Assembly (NCBI GenBank): GCA_003646995.1
Contig: QMLZ01000026.1
Coordinates: 1-21,932, forward strand
From: Deltaproteobacteria bacterium
Lineage (GTDB): Bacteria; Desulfobacterota; DSM-4660; Desulfatiglandales; Desulfatiglandaceae
Length of the DNA stretch: 21,932 bases
Direction: 5' to 3'
The notes below the pieces were generated by a model, which searched no databases, was not told the origin of the DNA, and saw only the letters and a list, made by a program, of their open reading frames with translations. The position numbers were made by a program, and so were the translations under genes. Below, one piece after another: positions 12,943-21,932 of the stretch; position 1 is the first letter of the stretch, and each line of letters starts with the position of its first letter.

Positions 12943-15066
12943 ATGACCCGTTATAATCCTAAAACCAGCCAGACCGCCCAAAAGGCCTTAACCGATGAGA
13001 TTTCCCGCCTCACTGGTATAGGGCCGAAAAGGGCGCAGTTTTTCAAGGCCAAGGGAATCCGCACGGTCAGGGATTTACTCTACTTTTTCCCCTCCAGGTA
13101 TGAAGACAGGAGAAAGGTTATTCCAATCAGTGATATCCGGCCAGGTGAGCAGGCCTTGGTATGGGGCAGTGTTCAAGGAGGCGGGGAGGAAAGACTCGGC
13201 CGCAGGCGCAAGAAGGTCTTCAAGATAGAAATCGGTGACGGCACAGGGACACTACAAATACTGTGGTTCAACTACACCCCTGCCCGTCTGTGGAAGCTTG
13301 CAAGAACTGGCAAAGGACTTGCCGTGTACGGAAGGGTAAGGGTATTCGGAAGGTCGCTACAAATGATCCACCCAGAGGTGGAGGAAACAGAGTGCCCCCG
13401 CTCAGGTTTCCTGCGGCCTATCTACCCCGGTGTTAAAGGGCTTTCTCAAAAGATTGTCAGAAATGCGGCTGAGCATGCTGTTGGGGGTTGGCTGGATCTA
13501 GTTGCAGATCCTGTTCCCCCTCTGTTTATTGAAAGGCTCAAGCTTCCCAAACTTCCCGCTGCCATTCAGTCCCTTCACATTCCGCCCCGTGAGTGTGATT
13601 TGCAAGAGCTCAATGACCATGTGAGCAAGTATCACAACAGGATCAGGTTCGACCGGTTTCTCGGGGTGGTGATGGCGGTCCTGCTAAAGAGGCACGAGAG
13701 ATCAGGTGCGACAAGGCGAGAACCCTATCGCTTGCCCCCCGATTTTCTTGAGAGGTTCCAGGCCAATCTTCCCTTTGATCTGACATTGGACCAGGTCAAG
13801 GCCATAAGACAGATTTGCGGGGATCTTGAAAAGGGGCTTGCAATGATGAGGCTGCTACAGGGCGATGTGGGCTGCGGCAAGACTGTGGTGGCCGCTGCAG
13901 CGGCCTACGCGGCGATCTTGAACGGCCAGCAGGCAGCCCTGATGGCGCCTACCCAGATACTGGCAAGACAGCACTTTGTGTTTTTCTCCAACCTGCCCGA
14001 ACCCCTTGGCTTCAAGCCGGTTTTCCTGACCAGCGCCCTTGCTCCTGAGGAGAAAACCCGCGCATATGAGAAAATAAGGCACGGAGATTGCAGTCTAGTT
14101 GTGGGTACTCAGGCGTTGGTTCAGGACGAGGTCCAATTCAATAACCTGGGGCTTGTGGTTATAGATGAGCAACACCGCTTTGGCGTTCGCCAGCGCGCAC
14201 TGCTGGCCAAAAAGGGAAAGGCACCCCATGTGCTTGTTATGACAGCTACCCCGATTCCGCGAACCCTGGCAATGGTGCTTTATGCTGACTTGGATGTCTC
14301 CATTATAAGGTCCAGGCCCCCGGGCTACAAGGGGGTGATAACAAGGATAATGGATGAAGGGGAAAAGCGGAGAATCTATGAACTGGTTACCATGCGCATG
14401 GGCATGGGAGAGCAGGTAATGGTGGTTTGCCCTGTAATTCAAGGCAGCGAGGATCAAGACCTGCGCGATGCTCTAAACATGTACGAGGCTCTCAAGGGAC
14501 TGTACGAGCCCCGTTTCAGGGTGGGCCTGATACATGGAGACATGGCGCCGGGGCGGAAGGATGGGATAATGCAGGAGTTTCGGAAGCGGAGGATCCAAAT
14601 GCTTGTTTCCACCACGGTGGTGGAAGTGGGAGTCCATGCGCCCGGTGCCACAGTAATGGTGGTGGAACACCCGGAGCGGTTTGGGCTTGCCCAGCTCCAC
14701 CAATTGAGGGGACGGGTTGGAAGGGGAGAAAAACAGGGGCTTTGCATTCTAGTCAAGCGCAGAGGCATCTCAGAGCAGGCCGAAAAGAGGCTGAAGGTCT
14801 TGGCTTCATGTGATGATGGGTTCTTGATATCTGAGCAAGACCTGATTTTTCGTAGCCACGGTGAACTCACGGGCCTGAGGCAGGCAGGGCCCGGAGAGAT
14901 TGATATTTCAGAGGTATTGGAAAACCAGAATCTGCTTTCCGCGGCAAAGGAGGTGGCCGAGGAGATACTCAAAGAGGATCCGGGGCTTAGGACCCCTAAA
15001 TATGAGTTGTTGAGAAAGTACCTTGAGGATCAATTCGGGGCAAACCTAGCACACGTGGATGGATAA
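12943..15066 (+). CDS. recG: ATP-dependent DNA helicase RecG
   Basis: The 707-aa protein is the replication-fork-remodelling helicase. It has an N-terminal wedge/OB region (about 45-230, with a helix-hairpin-helix-like TGIGPKRA start), then the SF2 core. The Walker A is GDVGCGKT (307-314), the motif II box DEQH (408-411), and the segment MTATPIPRTLAM and QLRGRVGRG (587-595) follow. RecG reverses stalled forks and processes Holliday junctions and R-loops. Length is slightly above the 693 aa of E. coli. In motif V the usual GVDVP is GVHAP here, with His565 in place of Asp. The ATG at 12943 has only a weak GGAC-type ribosome site. No in-frame upstream start with a better site was evident. It diverges from the purM operon. 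Confidence 0.96.
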   Translation: MTRYNPKTSQTAQKALTDEISRLTGIGPKRAQFFKAKGIRTVRDLLYFFPSRYEDRRKVIPISDIRPGEQALVWGSVQGGGEERLGRRRKKVFKIEIGDGTGTLQILWFNYTPARLWKLARTGKGLAVYGRVRVFGRSLQMIHPEVEETECPRSGFLRPIYPGVKGLSQKIVRNAAEHAVGGWLDLVADPVPPLFIERLKLPKLPAAIQSLHIPPRECDLQELNDHVSKYHNRIRFDRFLGVVMAVLLKRHERSGATRREPYRLPPDFLERFQANLPFDLTLDQVKAIRQICGDLEKGLAMMRLLQGDVGCGKTVVAAAAAYAAILNGQQAALMAPTQILARQHFVFFSNLPEPLGFKPVFLTSALAPEEKTRAYEKIRHGDCSLVVGTQALVQDEVQFNNLGLVVIDEQHRFGVRQRALLAKKGKAPHVLVMTATPIPRTLAMVLYADLDVSIIRSRPPGYKGVITRIMDEGEKRRIYELVTMRMGMGEQVMVVCPVIQGSEDQDLRDALNMYEALKGLYEPRFRVGLIHGDMAPGRKDGIMQEFRKRRIQMLVSTTVVEVGVHAPGATVMVVEHPERFGLAQLHQLRGRVGRGEKQGLCILVKRRGISEQAEKRLKVLASCDDGFLISEQDLIFRSHGELTGLRQAGPGEIDISEVLENQNLLSAAKEVAEEILKEDPGLRTPKYELLRKYLEDQFGANLAHVDG

Positions 15067-15075
15067 TGCTGTGGT

Positions 15076-15104
15076 TTGAAATTTTCTATAACCTGGCCTA
15101 TAGT
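15076..15104 (+). promoter_or_regulatory. promoter of the aminotransferase-hom operon
   Basis: TTGAAA (15076-15081) and TATAGT (15099-15104) are exactly 17 nt apart, just after the recG stop. Both hexamers match the sigma-70 consensus well. Transcription should begin near 15111, leaving a leader of about 100 nt that folds into two hairpins. Confidence 0.6.
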
Positions 15105-15117
15105 AAGAAGGGAACGG

Positions 15118-15147
15118 GGCCTTGGGGCGAGGGACCGAAGGCCTTTT
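15118..15147 (+). terminator. GC-rich hairpin followed by UUUU: attenuator or recG terminator
   Basis: GGCCTTGG (15118-15125) pairs with CC, a bulged G, and AAGGCC (15135-15143) around a 9-nt loop, followed by TTTT at 15144-15147. It lies downstream of the predicted start at 15111, so it could act as an attenuator of the following operon. If that promoter is not used, it would be a terminator of recG. Its 5' arm can alternatively pair with the second hairpin. Confidence 0.5.
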
Positions 15148-15163
15148 CTACTATCCGGTGAAG

Positions 15164-15187
15164 ACAGAGGCCCAATTGGGCCCCTGT
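15164..15187 (+). promoter_or_regulatory. near-perfect palindrome in the leader of the aminotransferase-hom operon
   Basis: GGCCCAATTGGGCC (15169-15182) is a perfect 14-bp palindrome, and after one mismatch the flanks ACAG and CTGT also pair. It ends 8 nt before the AAGGAGGAG ribosome site (15196-15204). GGCCCC at 15179-15184 is fully complementary to GGGGCC at 15116-15121, so the two hairpins can be mutually exclusive. Confidence 0.5.
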
Positions 15188-15212
15188 TTAATTACAAGGA
15201 GGAGTCTTGCAC

Positions 15213-16379
15213 ATGGAAGAATTCAGGAGGATGACGAGGCTGCCGCCTTATCTTTTTTCCATTGTGAATGATCTGAAAATGGAAATGAGGCGGAAAGGAG
15301 AAGACATCATAGACCTTGGAATGGGAAACCCTGACATTCCCACGCCAAAACACATTGTGGACAAGCTAATAGAGGCCGCCCAAAAGGGGCATAACCATAG
15401 GTACTCGGCTTCTAAAGGGATTACAAAGTTGCGCCATGCAATAGCAGACTGGTACAAGAGGCGTTACGATGTTGAAATAGATCCTGAAGACGAGGCCATT
15501 GTTACCATAGGCGCGAAAGAGGGCCTCTCACACTTGGTTCTGGCTGTTATTAGCCCCGGTGACGTTGTATTTGCGCCAAATCCGACCTACCCCATCCACC
15601 AGTACTCAGTAATCATTGCTGGCGGGGATCTTCGGAGCATCCCAATAGGGGCTGATAGGGACTTTTTTGAGGATCTTCTTACCGCCACCAAGCAAACCTG
15701 GCCCAATCCAAAGATGTTGATAATCTCCTATCCGCATAATCCCACAACAGCAGTTGTGGACCTTGAATTTTTCGAGAAAATAGTGGACTTCTGCAAAGAA
15801 CACAAGATCATGGTGGTTCATGATTTTGCCTATGCTGACCTTGTGTTTGATGGTTATAAGCCACCGAGCTTTTTACAGGTGCCTGGTGCCAAGGAAATCG
15901 GGGTAGAGCTTTTCAGTCTTTCAAAGAGTTACTCAATGCCGGGATGGAGAGTGGGTTTCTGTGTGGGGAACCCGGACCTGATCGCCGCGTTGCGCAGGAT
16001 AAAGAGCTATCTTGACTATGGTGTATTCCAGCCTATTCAAATAGCCTCTATCATCGCCCTTAATGGGCCGTATGACTGCGTGCAGGAGATAGTGAATACT
16101 TATAAAGAAAGGCGTGACGTGCTGGTGGATGGTCTCAACAGGATAGGCTGGGAAGTGGAAAAACCCAAGGCCACCATGTTCGTGTGGGCCAAGATCCCTG
16201 AGCAATTCAGGGACATGGGCTCCATTGAGTTTTCAAAGATGCTGCTGGAAAAGGCAAAGGTGGCGGTATCACCTGGGATCGGGTTCGGCCAGTACGGAGA
16301 TGACCACGTAAGATTCGCCCTGGTGGAAAATCCTCACCGTACTCGACAGGCTATCCGCGGGATAAAGAGGATCTTTTGA
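15213..16379 (+). CDS. PLP-dependent class I/II aminotransferase (AlaC / DapL-like)
   Basis: The 388-aa enzyme has the fold-type I aminotransferase order. An N-terminal [12 protein letters not shown] substrate loop is followed by RYSASKGI, then NPTYPIH, then [10 protein letters not shown]. The PLP Lys238 lies in [12 protein letters not shown], and the C-terminal Arg is in VRFALVEN. The pattern resembles AlaC-type alanine transaminases and LL-diaminopimelate aminotransferases, and I cannot separate these. The start is ATG 15213, 8 nt after AAGGAGGAG; the in-frame TTG at 15207 is too close to that site. Its stop is 8 nt before the homoserine dehydrogenase start. The context points to amino-acid synthesis from aspartate or pyruvate. 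Transcription seems to begin at the promoter and structured leader described above. Confidence 0.9.
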   Translation: MEEFRRMTRLPPYLFSIVNDLKMEMRRKGEDIIDLGMGNPDIPTPKHIVDKLIEAAQKGHNHRYSASKGITKLRHAIADWYKRRYDVEIDPEDEAIVTIGAKEGLSHLVLAVISPGDVVFAPNPTYPIHQYSVIIAGGDLRSIPIGADRDFFEDLLTATKQTWPNPKMLIISYPHNPTTAVVDLEFFEKIVDFCKEHKIMVVHDFAYADLVFDGYKPPSFLQVPGAKEIGVELFSLSKSYSMPGWRVGFCVGNPDLIAALRRIKSYLDYGVFQPIQIASIIALNGPYDCVQEIVNTYKERRDVLVDGLNRIGWEVEKPKATMFVWAKIPEQFRDMGSIEFSKMLLEKAKVAVSPGIGFGQYGDDHVRFALVENPHRTRQAIRGIKRIF

Positions 16380-16387
16380 GGCAGGCC

Positions 16388-17707
<1,320 letters not shown>

Positions 17708-17780
17708 CGCTTGGGGCGCGAGGCAAAACTGCCACGGTTTAGGCTGCGATGGTGATGCAATTGGAATCAGGATGAACAGT

Positions 17781-18995
17781 ATGAGGCTTGGCGGTACAAA
17801 ATACATACTCTTGGTGGGTGATGGGATGGGGGACTATCCCCTTGAAGAACTTGGTGGTAAGACTCCTTTAGAGGTTGCTAGTACGCCGAATATGGACAGG
17901 ATAGCCGCGTCCCATCTTGGCCTAGTGAAAACCATTCCCGAGGGAATGGAGCCCGGCAGCGATGTTGCCAACCTTTCCTTGCTGGGATATGACCCCCGGA
18001 AATATCACACTGGGCGCGCGCCGCTAGAGGCGGCAAGTATGGGCGTGGAACTGGGGCAAGACGATATCGCATTCCGGATGAATCTGGTTACCCTTGACCG
18101 TAGATCTGACCGTGAGGTCATAATGGTGAGCCACAGCTCCGGGGACATTTCAAGCCAGGAAGGCAGACAGATCGTCGAGACCCTGAGGGGCTACATAGAG
18201 CAGGACGGTATTCGCATCTACCCTGGTGTGGCCTACCGGCATCTCCTGGTTTGGGAGGAAGGACCACTAAATGCCCGCACAATTCCCCCTCATGATGTAT
18301 TGGGCCAAAACATGGCGCATTACCTGAACCCGAGTGAACACAACCCGATACCGGAATTGATCCGGCGGTCATGGGGCATGCTTAAGGACCATCCCATAAA
18401 TATTGCCAGGAGGCGGGCCGGTCAGAATGAGGCCAACTCCATATGGCCGTGGGGTCAGGGCAGGCCTGCCAGCCTTCCCTCTTTTGAAGAGAGGTTCGGG
18501 CTGAAAGGTGGGGTAATATCGGCTGTGGACCTGATTAAGGGCATAGGCGTAAGCATGGGTCTTGAGCGGATTCATGTGGAGGGGGCTACAGGGTATCTGG
18601 ATACCAATTTCAAGGGGAAGGCAGAGGCAGCACTGGAGCGACTTAATGAATTGGACTTCGTGTTCGTTCACGTGGAGGCCCCGGATGAGGCGGGACATTC
18701 AGGAAGCATAAAAGACAAGATCCAGGCGATTGAGGCATTTGACAGGGAAGTGGTGGGGAGGGTTTTGAAGGGGCTGGCACGATTCGAGCGGTTTAGGGTG
18801 ATGGTAGCCAGTGACCACCTGACCCCGATTCCCAAGAGAACCCATACGGACGATCCAACCTTGTTTGCCTGGGCTACTGAGGAGGGTTTACAGAAGGGCT
18901 CAATCGGCGAGTTTTCAGAAAGAAACGCCTCGACCTCAGGTGTTTATTTTGAAAACGGCCATGATTTGATGGAGGTTTTTATTTCTAGCAAATGA
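17781..18995 (+). CDS. aPGM-family (COG3635) phosphomutase; possible homoserine kinase analogue
   Basis: The 404-aa protein belongs to the alkaline-phosphatase superfamily. VGDGMGD near the N-terminus supplies metal ligands. GSDVANLSLLGYD holds the nucleophilic Ser (about residue 60). HVEAPDEAGHSG and ASDHLTP provide the other metal His/Asp. This is the archaeal-type cofactor-independent phosphoglycerate mutase family. Annotation elsewhere treats members beside hom or thrC as functional analogues of homoserine kinase. Its place directly after hom, with no thrB visible, fits that reading. A glycolytic mutase role remains possible. ATG 17781 has an AGGA site 8 nt upstream. ATG 17772 is the alternative and adds three residues. 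The stop overlaps the next start (ATGA), indicating coupled translation. Confidence 0.85.
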   Translation: MRLGGTKYILLVGDGMGDYPLEELGGKTPLEVASTPNMDRIAASHLGLVKTIPEGMEPGSDVANLSLLGYDPRKYHTGRAPLEAASMGVELGQDDIAFRMNLVTLDRRSDREVIMVSHSSGDISSQEGRQIVETLRGYIEQDGIRIYPGVAYRHLLVWEEGPLNARTIPPHDVLGQNMAHYLNPSEHNPIPELIRRSWGMLKDHPINIARRRAGQNEANSIWPWGQGRPASLPSFEERFGLKGGVISAVDLIKGIGVSMGLERIHVEGATGYLDTNFKGKAEAALERLNELDFVFVHVEAPDEAGHSGSIKDKIQAIEAFDREVVGRVLKGLARFERFRVMVASDHLTPIPKRTHTDDPTLFAWATEEGLQKGSIGEFSERNASTSGVYFENGHDLMEVFISSK

Positions 18996-19528
18996 CTGGA
19001 GATCGAACAAGAATTAAGCACAACATGGGTATGCTTTGCTGGACGATTTTTTCATTGTTTGTCCTGTACCTGGCAATAGGGGTAGGCGCTCCGAACAATT
19101 GCCTTGGGGCCCAGAAGCGGATAGAACTCGTTGATGGGACTGTTTTGTACGGGGAACTGGTATATGTTGGGAAAGAGCACTGGGAGGTTTTATCCGACAC
19201 ACTGGGAACCGTAGACTTTGCGCCGGATCAGATCAAGAGCATCGAGCCGGTGGAAGCTGAGCCGACTGACCATGGTGCCGCTCCTTCGGATTTCAACAAC
19301 CAGGTAAGACATATGACTAACAGGATGAAGTCCGATCCCGGTATAATGGAGATAATCCAGTCCCTTCAACACGACCCGGACTTTGAAAGAGTTATGAGGG
19401 ATCCCGCCATAATTAAGGCTATCCAGGAGGGTGGCCTTAACTCGCTGTTGAATAATCCGGATTTCTTGAAACTACTGAATCATCCCAAGGTACAGCAGAT
19501 CTATAGAAAAATGGGCCCAGGCCAATAG
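18992..19528 (+). CDS. putative exported protein with C-terminal STI1-like Asp-Pro helical repeats
   Basis: The 178-aa protein has a basic start and a hydrophobic segment (about 14-33) ending in CLGA, a signal peptide or membrane anchor. A short beta-rich region (about 42-85, IELVDGTVLYGELVYV) resembles an SH3- or Sm-like barrel. The last 70 residues are short helices punctuated by DPGI (115-118), DPDF, DPAI, NPDF and HPKV. This layout resembles STI1/DP domains of Hsp70-Hsp90 cochaperones, but the similarity is by eye only. It overlaps the aPGM-family stop by 4 nt, so it is translated with the amino-acid operon, although its function there is unclear. ATGs at residues 12 and 14 are alternative starts that would give a tidier signal peptide. 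A chaperone or assembly role in the envelope is inference. Confidence 0.7.
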   Translation: MTGDRTRIKHNMGMLCWTIFSLFVLYLAIGVGAPNNCLGAQKRIELVDGTVLYGELVYVGKEHWEVLSDTLGTVDFAPDQIKSIEPVEAEPTDHGAAPSDFNNQVRHMTNRMKSDPGIMEIIQSLQHDPDFERVMRDPAIIKAIQEGGLNSLLNNPDFLKLLNHPKVQQIYRKMGPGQ

Positions 19529-19569
19529 GCACCGTCCAGCCGTGACGACCGGATCAGAGAAACCCGCAC

Positions 19570-19598
19570 TTGACATCCCTCTACTTTTTAAATAGTGT
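19570..19598 (+). promoter_or_regulatory. candidate promoter of adk
   Basis: A consensus TTGACA (19570-19575) stands 17 nt before TAGTGT (19593-19598), in the 206-nt gap before adk. The -10 is weak. The gap also holds a second TTGACT (19603-19608), a TATAGT (19683-19688) without a clear -35, and a small CGGCC/GGCCG hairpin (19663-19675). I see no gene in the gap. Confidence 0.35.
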
Positions 19599-19734
19599 TC
19601 CGTTGACTTTTTGCCCGCAAAGCACATGTATTGAGGTGGTTCAGGGGCTAAAGCAAATTTACCGGCCCTGGGCCGTGTACCTTATAGTTTTGTTTATTGG
19701 TTGGGACAAAAAAGCATAAGGAGGAGAAAGACAA

Positions 19735-20415
19735 ATGAGGATTCTATTTTTTGGTCCAAATGGAAGTGGAAAAGGGACGCAGGGCGCAATACTCAAGGAA
19801 AAGTACAACATCCCGCATATTGAAACCGGCGTGATTTTCCGCGAGAACATTTCAAAGGGAACTGAACTCGGAAAGCAGGCAAAAGAATACATTGACAGGG
19901 GAGAGCTTGTTCCTGATAGCATTACCATCCCCATGGTTCTTGACAGGCTCAAACAGGACGACTGCAAGAACGGCTGGTTGCTGGACGGCTTCCCCAGGAA
20001 TCTGACCCAGGCACAGGAGCTTGACAAGGCATTGAAGGCAGAGGGAATGGACGTTGATATTGTGGTAGAGATCGTGCTCGACAGGGAAACAGCCAAAAAG
20101 AGGATCATGGGCCGGCGCCTTTGCGTGAATGACAATAACCATCCCAACAACATTTACATAGATGCCATCAAGCCTAAAGACAATAAGTGCAGGATTTGCG
20201 GCGGGGAGCTAAAGACCCGCTCTGACGACCAGGACGAGGAGGCGATCGACCAGCGCCACAATATCTACTATGATACAAAAACAGGGACCATGGCAGCCAT
20301 TAACTATTTCAAGGAGCTGTCAAAGCAATCAGGCGGGAAACCCAAGATTGTTGAGGTGGATGGCAGGCCCAGCGTACAAGAGGTTACACAAGAGTTGTTG
20401 AGCAAACTTGGTTGA
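19735..20415 (+). CDS. adk: adenylate kinase with variant zinc-type LID
   Basis: The 226-aa enzyme interconverts ATP + AMP and 2 ADP in the cytoplasm. The P-loop is GPNGSGKGT (7-15). The AMP-binding region has TGVIFRENI, and the LLDGFPRN motif (82-89) is intact. The LID runs from RRLC (Cys130) to about residue 175 and holds CRIC (Cys152, Cys155). The usual second Cys at 133 is Asp, with His136 nearby, so the metal site, if any, would be Cys3-Asp or Cys3-His. The LID is also longer than in common adenylate kinases (226 aa compared with about 215). I recall similar sequences in sulfate-reducing deltaproteobacteria. The start is supported by AAGGAGGAG upstream. The gene appears monocistronic; a bulged CCCCTTT/AAAG hairpin (20429-20456) follows without a U tract. 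Confidence 0.93.
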   Translation: MRILFFGPNGSGKGTQGAILKEKYNIPHIETGVIFRENISKGTELGKQAKEYIDRGELVPDSITIPMVLDRLKQDDCKNGWLLDGFPRNLTQAQELDKALKAEGMDVDIVVEIVLDRETAKKRIMGRRLCVNDNNHPNNIYIDAIKPKDNKCRICGGELKTRSDDQDEEAIDQRHNIYYDTKTGTMAAINYFKELSKQSGGKPKIVEVDGRPSVQEVTQELLSKLG

Positions 20416-20566
20416 CTCATGAGGCCGACCCCTTTGCCCTCGTTCGAAAGTGGGGGAAGCTTGGTTGAGCTATCTAACCTAAAAGCATACTTGAGTCTTT
20501 TGAATTAAGGCTTGGCAATTACTATGGTCTAGCTTGTTTAAAGGGAGATCCACTGGGGGGACATAG

Positions 20567-21664
20567 GTGGGTGACATTTATATAAAGCTCGCCAAGCACA
20601 TGGAAAAGCTCGTCATGGGCTACCCTTACACTGACGAGGTTCTGGACCTTCTCAAGGAGATGTATTCTCCTGTGGAGGCAGAGGTAGCCCTTGCCATACC
20701 AAATGATCTGCCACCGTTAAAGGTGTGCGACGCAGATATAATAGTGGAGCGCTGCTCCCTGCCAGAGCCGACAGTCAAGGAAATTCTCGAGTCCCTGGCA
20801 ATGCGCAACCTTATTTATTCTGGTACGACCAGTGATGGGAAACCGGGCTATGCCCTCCTTCAGGTCGGTTATGGCATGCCGCAGACCTTTTTTTGGAAAG
20901 GTGTACAGCAGGATGAGCATGCCAAAAAGATGGCCAGATTGGTACTGAAGTATTTCAGCGTGCCTACCACCAGGGAGGTTTACGGCGGTGTTGCCACCAA
21001 GACATACAAGTATGCTCCTGCCACGCTGACTGTTGATGTGCCGCTTCAAGGGGTATACCCTTACGAGAAGATCGATACGTTACTCGAAGGGGTGAGCAAG
21101 GTGGCCGTGGCTTATTGCCCTTGCAGGACATCGGCAAGGATTTTGGCCCGAACCGATTGCCGGCATAGCCTCGAAGTATGCCTCAAGTATGACGAGATGG
21201 CCGAATTTGTAACCTCCCGTGGCCTGGCTCGCGAGATTTCAAAGGATGAAGCCCGGCATATCCTGGAAGAATCTGAAAAGGAAGGCCTGGTCCATATGGT
21301 GGACAATGTAAAAGGGGAGATAAAGCACACCTGCAACTGTTGCGGACACTATTGTTGGAACGTGGGCATCATCAGGCGCAAGAAAGTACCCCGAGACGTA
21401 CTGATGGCTGTTTATTTTATCCGTAAAACCGAGGAAGAAGAGTGCGTGGGATGTGGTGCTTGCGAGGATATATGTCCGGTTGGCGCTGTGGAGATCCTTG
21501 ATGGTGTGGCCAAGGTGGACATGGATTGGTGCATAGGTTGCGGTGTATGCGCTGTAGTATGCCCAACCGAGGCCATAAGCATAGTTCGTAGAACAGACAA
21601 AGAGCCCCCTGAGAATTTCCTGCAGTTACACCAAGATATAAAGGTAGAAAGAGGGCTCGGGTAA
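20567..21664 (+). CDS. iron-sulfur (2x[4Fe-4S] ferredoxin domain) protein with N-terminal helical domain
   Basis: The 365-aa protein ends with a bacterial-type ferredoxin domain, CVGCGACEDICP (Cys293 on) and CIGCGVCAVVCP (Cys322 on), enough for two [4Fe-4S] clusters. Before it lie further Cys groups, CPCR..CRHSLEVC and CNCCGHYC, which may bind another cluster or zinc. The first 110 residues resemble a winged-helix-type region (LPEPTVKEILESLAMRNLIY). There is no signal peptide, so it should act in the cytoplasm as an electron carrier or redox-responsive protein. The specific partner is unknown. The start is a GTG at 20567, 6 nt after a GGGGGG ribosome site. Related multi-Cys ferredoxins are frequent in sulfate reducers and their relatives. 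A terminator before the convergent hydrolase gene is not evident. Confidence 0.85.
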   Translation: MGDIYIKLAKHMEKLVMGYPYTDEVLDLLKEMYSPVEAEVALAIPNDLPPLKVCDADIIVERCSLPEPTVKEILESLAMRNLIYSGTTSDGKPGYALLQVGYGMPQTFFWKGVQQDEHAKKMARLVLKYFSVPTTREVYGGVATKTYKYAPATLTVDVPLQGVYPYEKIDTLLEGVSKVAVAYCPCRTSARILARTDCRHSLEVCLKYDEMAEFVTSRGLAREISKDEARHILEESEKEGLVHMVDNVKGEIKHTCNCCGHYCWNVGIIRRKKVPRDVLMAVYFIRKTEEEECVGCGACEDICPVGAVEILDGVAKVDMDWCIGCGVCAVVCPTEAISIVRRTDKEPPENFLQLHQDIKVERGLG

Positions 21665-21683
21665 GAACAAAGGGAGGCGCTCC

Positions 21684-21932
21684 TCAGAGACAGGCTGTTG
21701 CCAGTTCCTTGACGGCCTTCATGTATTCACCTAATCCCCGTACAAAGATGTCGTTGTGATTGGCCCCTGGTATCTTTAGAAAACGCTTGTCCCTGGCAGG
21801 GCACGCCTCAAACAGGGCGACCCCGTCAGAGAAGGGGATGATATGGTCAAATTCCGCATGGATGACCAGGGTAGGCTTGTGGAATTCCGCAATTTTGTCT
21901 ATATTGCGAAACCCTTTTTCCTCCTTAAATCC
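21684..21932 (-). CDS. alpha/beta hydrolase, C-terminal part (cut by the window end)
   Basis: The minus-strand frame is open from the window edge to a TGA at 21684-21686 and gives 82 residues. PTLVIHAEFDHIIPFSDG contains the acid of the catalytic triad (EFDHIIP) after the penultimate strand. IPGANHNDIF carries the catalytic His. This is the C-terminal end of a serine hydrolase of the alpha/beta fold, similar to BAAT/dienelactone hydrolase or ABHD-like proteins. The nucleophile Ser and the start lie beyond the window, so substrate and full length cannot be judged. It converges on the ferredoxin gene with 19 nt between the stops. Confidence 0.8.
   Translation of the reverse strand, partial: GFKEEKGFRNIDKIAEFHKPTLVIHAEFDHIIPFSDGVALFEACPARDKRFLKIPGANHNDIFVRGLGEYMKAVKELATACL

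Noticed and set aside
15123..15260. Leader peptide for attenuation upstream of the aminotransferase
   Set aside because: Open frames across the leader lack a ribosome site and show no run of Thr, Ile, Met or Ala codons.
20429..20456. Rho-independent terminator after adk
   Set aside because: The CCCCTTT/AAAG-GGGG hairpin has a bulge, a long loop and no following T run.
20464..20491. Promoter of the ferredoxin gene (TTGAGC-N16-CATACT)
   Set aside because: Both hexamers are weak and the spacing is short. Left out as a feature.

Overview
The window looks like chromosomal DNA of a Desulfobacterota (deltaproteobacterial) anaerobe. This is inferred from gene content, not from a search. The markers are an adenylate kinase with an unusual zinc-type LID, a ferredoxin-fold protein with an N-terminal helical region and extra Cys clusters, an aminotransferase / homoserine dehydrogenase / aPGM-type phosphomutase cluster, and single-domain RfaE2. 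Most genes are housekeeping or regulatory. I see no transposase, phage gene, CRISPR array or rRNA.

Left part (1-4941, minus strand): a tRNA-Arg(ACG) gene lies directly downstream of a perfect 16-copy heptamer array that probably falls inside the tRNA precursor leader. Next comes RfaE2, then a tightly packed set read leftward: a 972-aa helicase with a DUF1998-type Cys cluster fused to a DEDD exonuclease domain, a YkgJ-type Cys-rich protein, and ComF. Adjacent genes are 3 nt apart or overlap by 4 nt. The helicase resembles a fusion of the Bacillus DNA-repair pair MrfA and MrfB.

Middle (5039-12782): two consecutive cyclic-nucleotide-binding proteins on the plus strand, the first also carrying a PilZ (c-di-GMP) domain. 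Then an unrecognised 111-aa protein and an ABC-F translation factor (minus), a fatty-acid-type acyl-CoA ligase (plus), and a compact minus-strand operon purM - DUF523 - tatA - CoA-binding protein.

Right part (12943-21932): recG diverges from purM, and their promoters appear to share one overlapping -35 region centred on a 23-bp inverted repeat. A separate promoter with a structured leader precedes the operon aminotransferase - homoserine dehydrogenase - aPGM-family protein - secreted protein with STI1-like Asp-Pro repeats. The aPGM-family protein may be the missing homoserine kinase. Adenylate kinase, the ferredoxin-like protein and the C-terminal end of an alpha/beta hydrolase complete the window.

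No wholly new system is obvious. The best candidates for a second look are the helicase-exonuclease fusion, the CNB-PilZ/CNB pair, the structured leader of the threonine-type operon, the repeat array in front of the tRNA, and the STI1-like exported protein.
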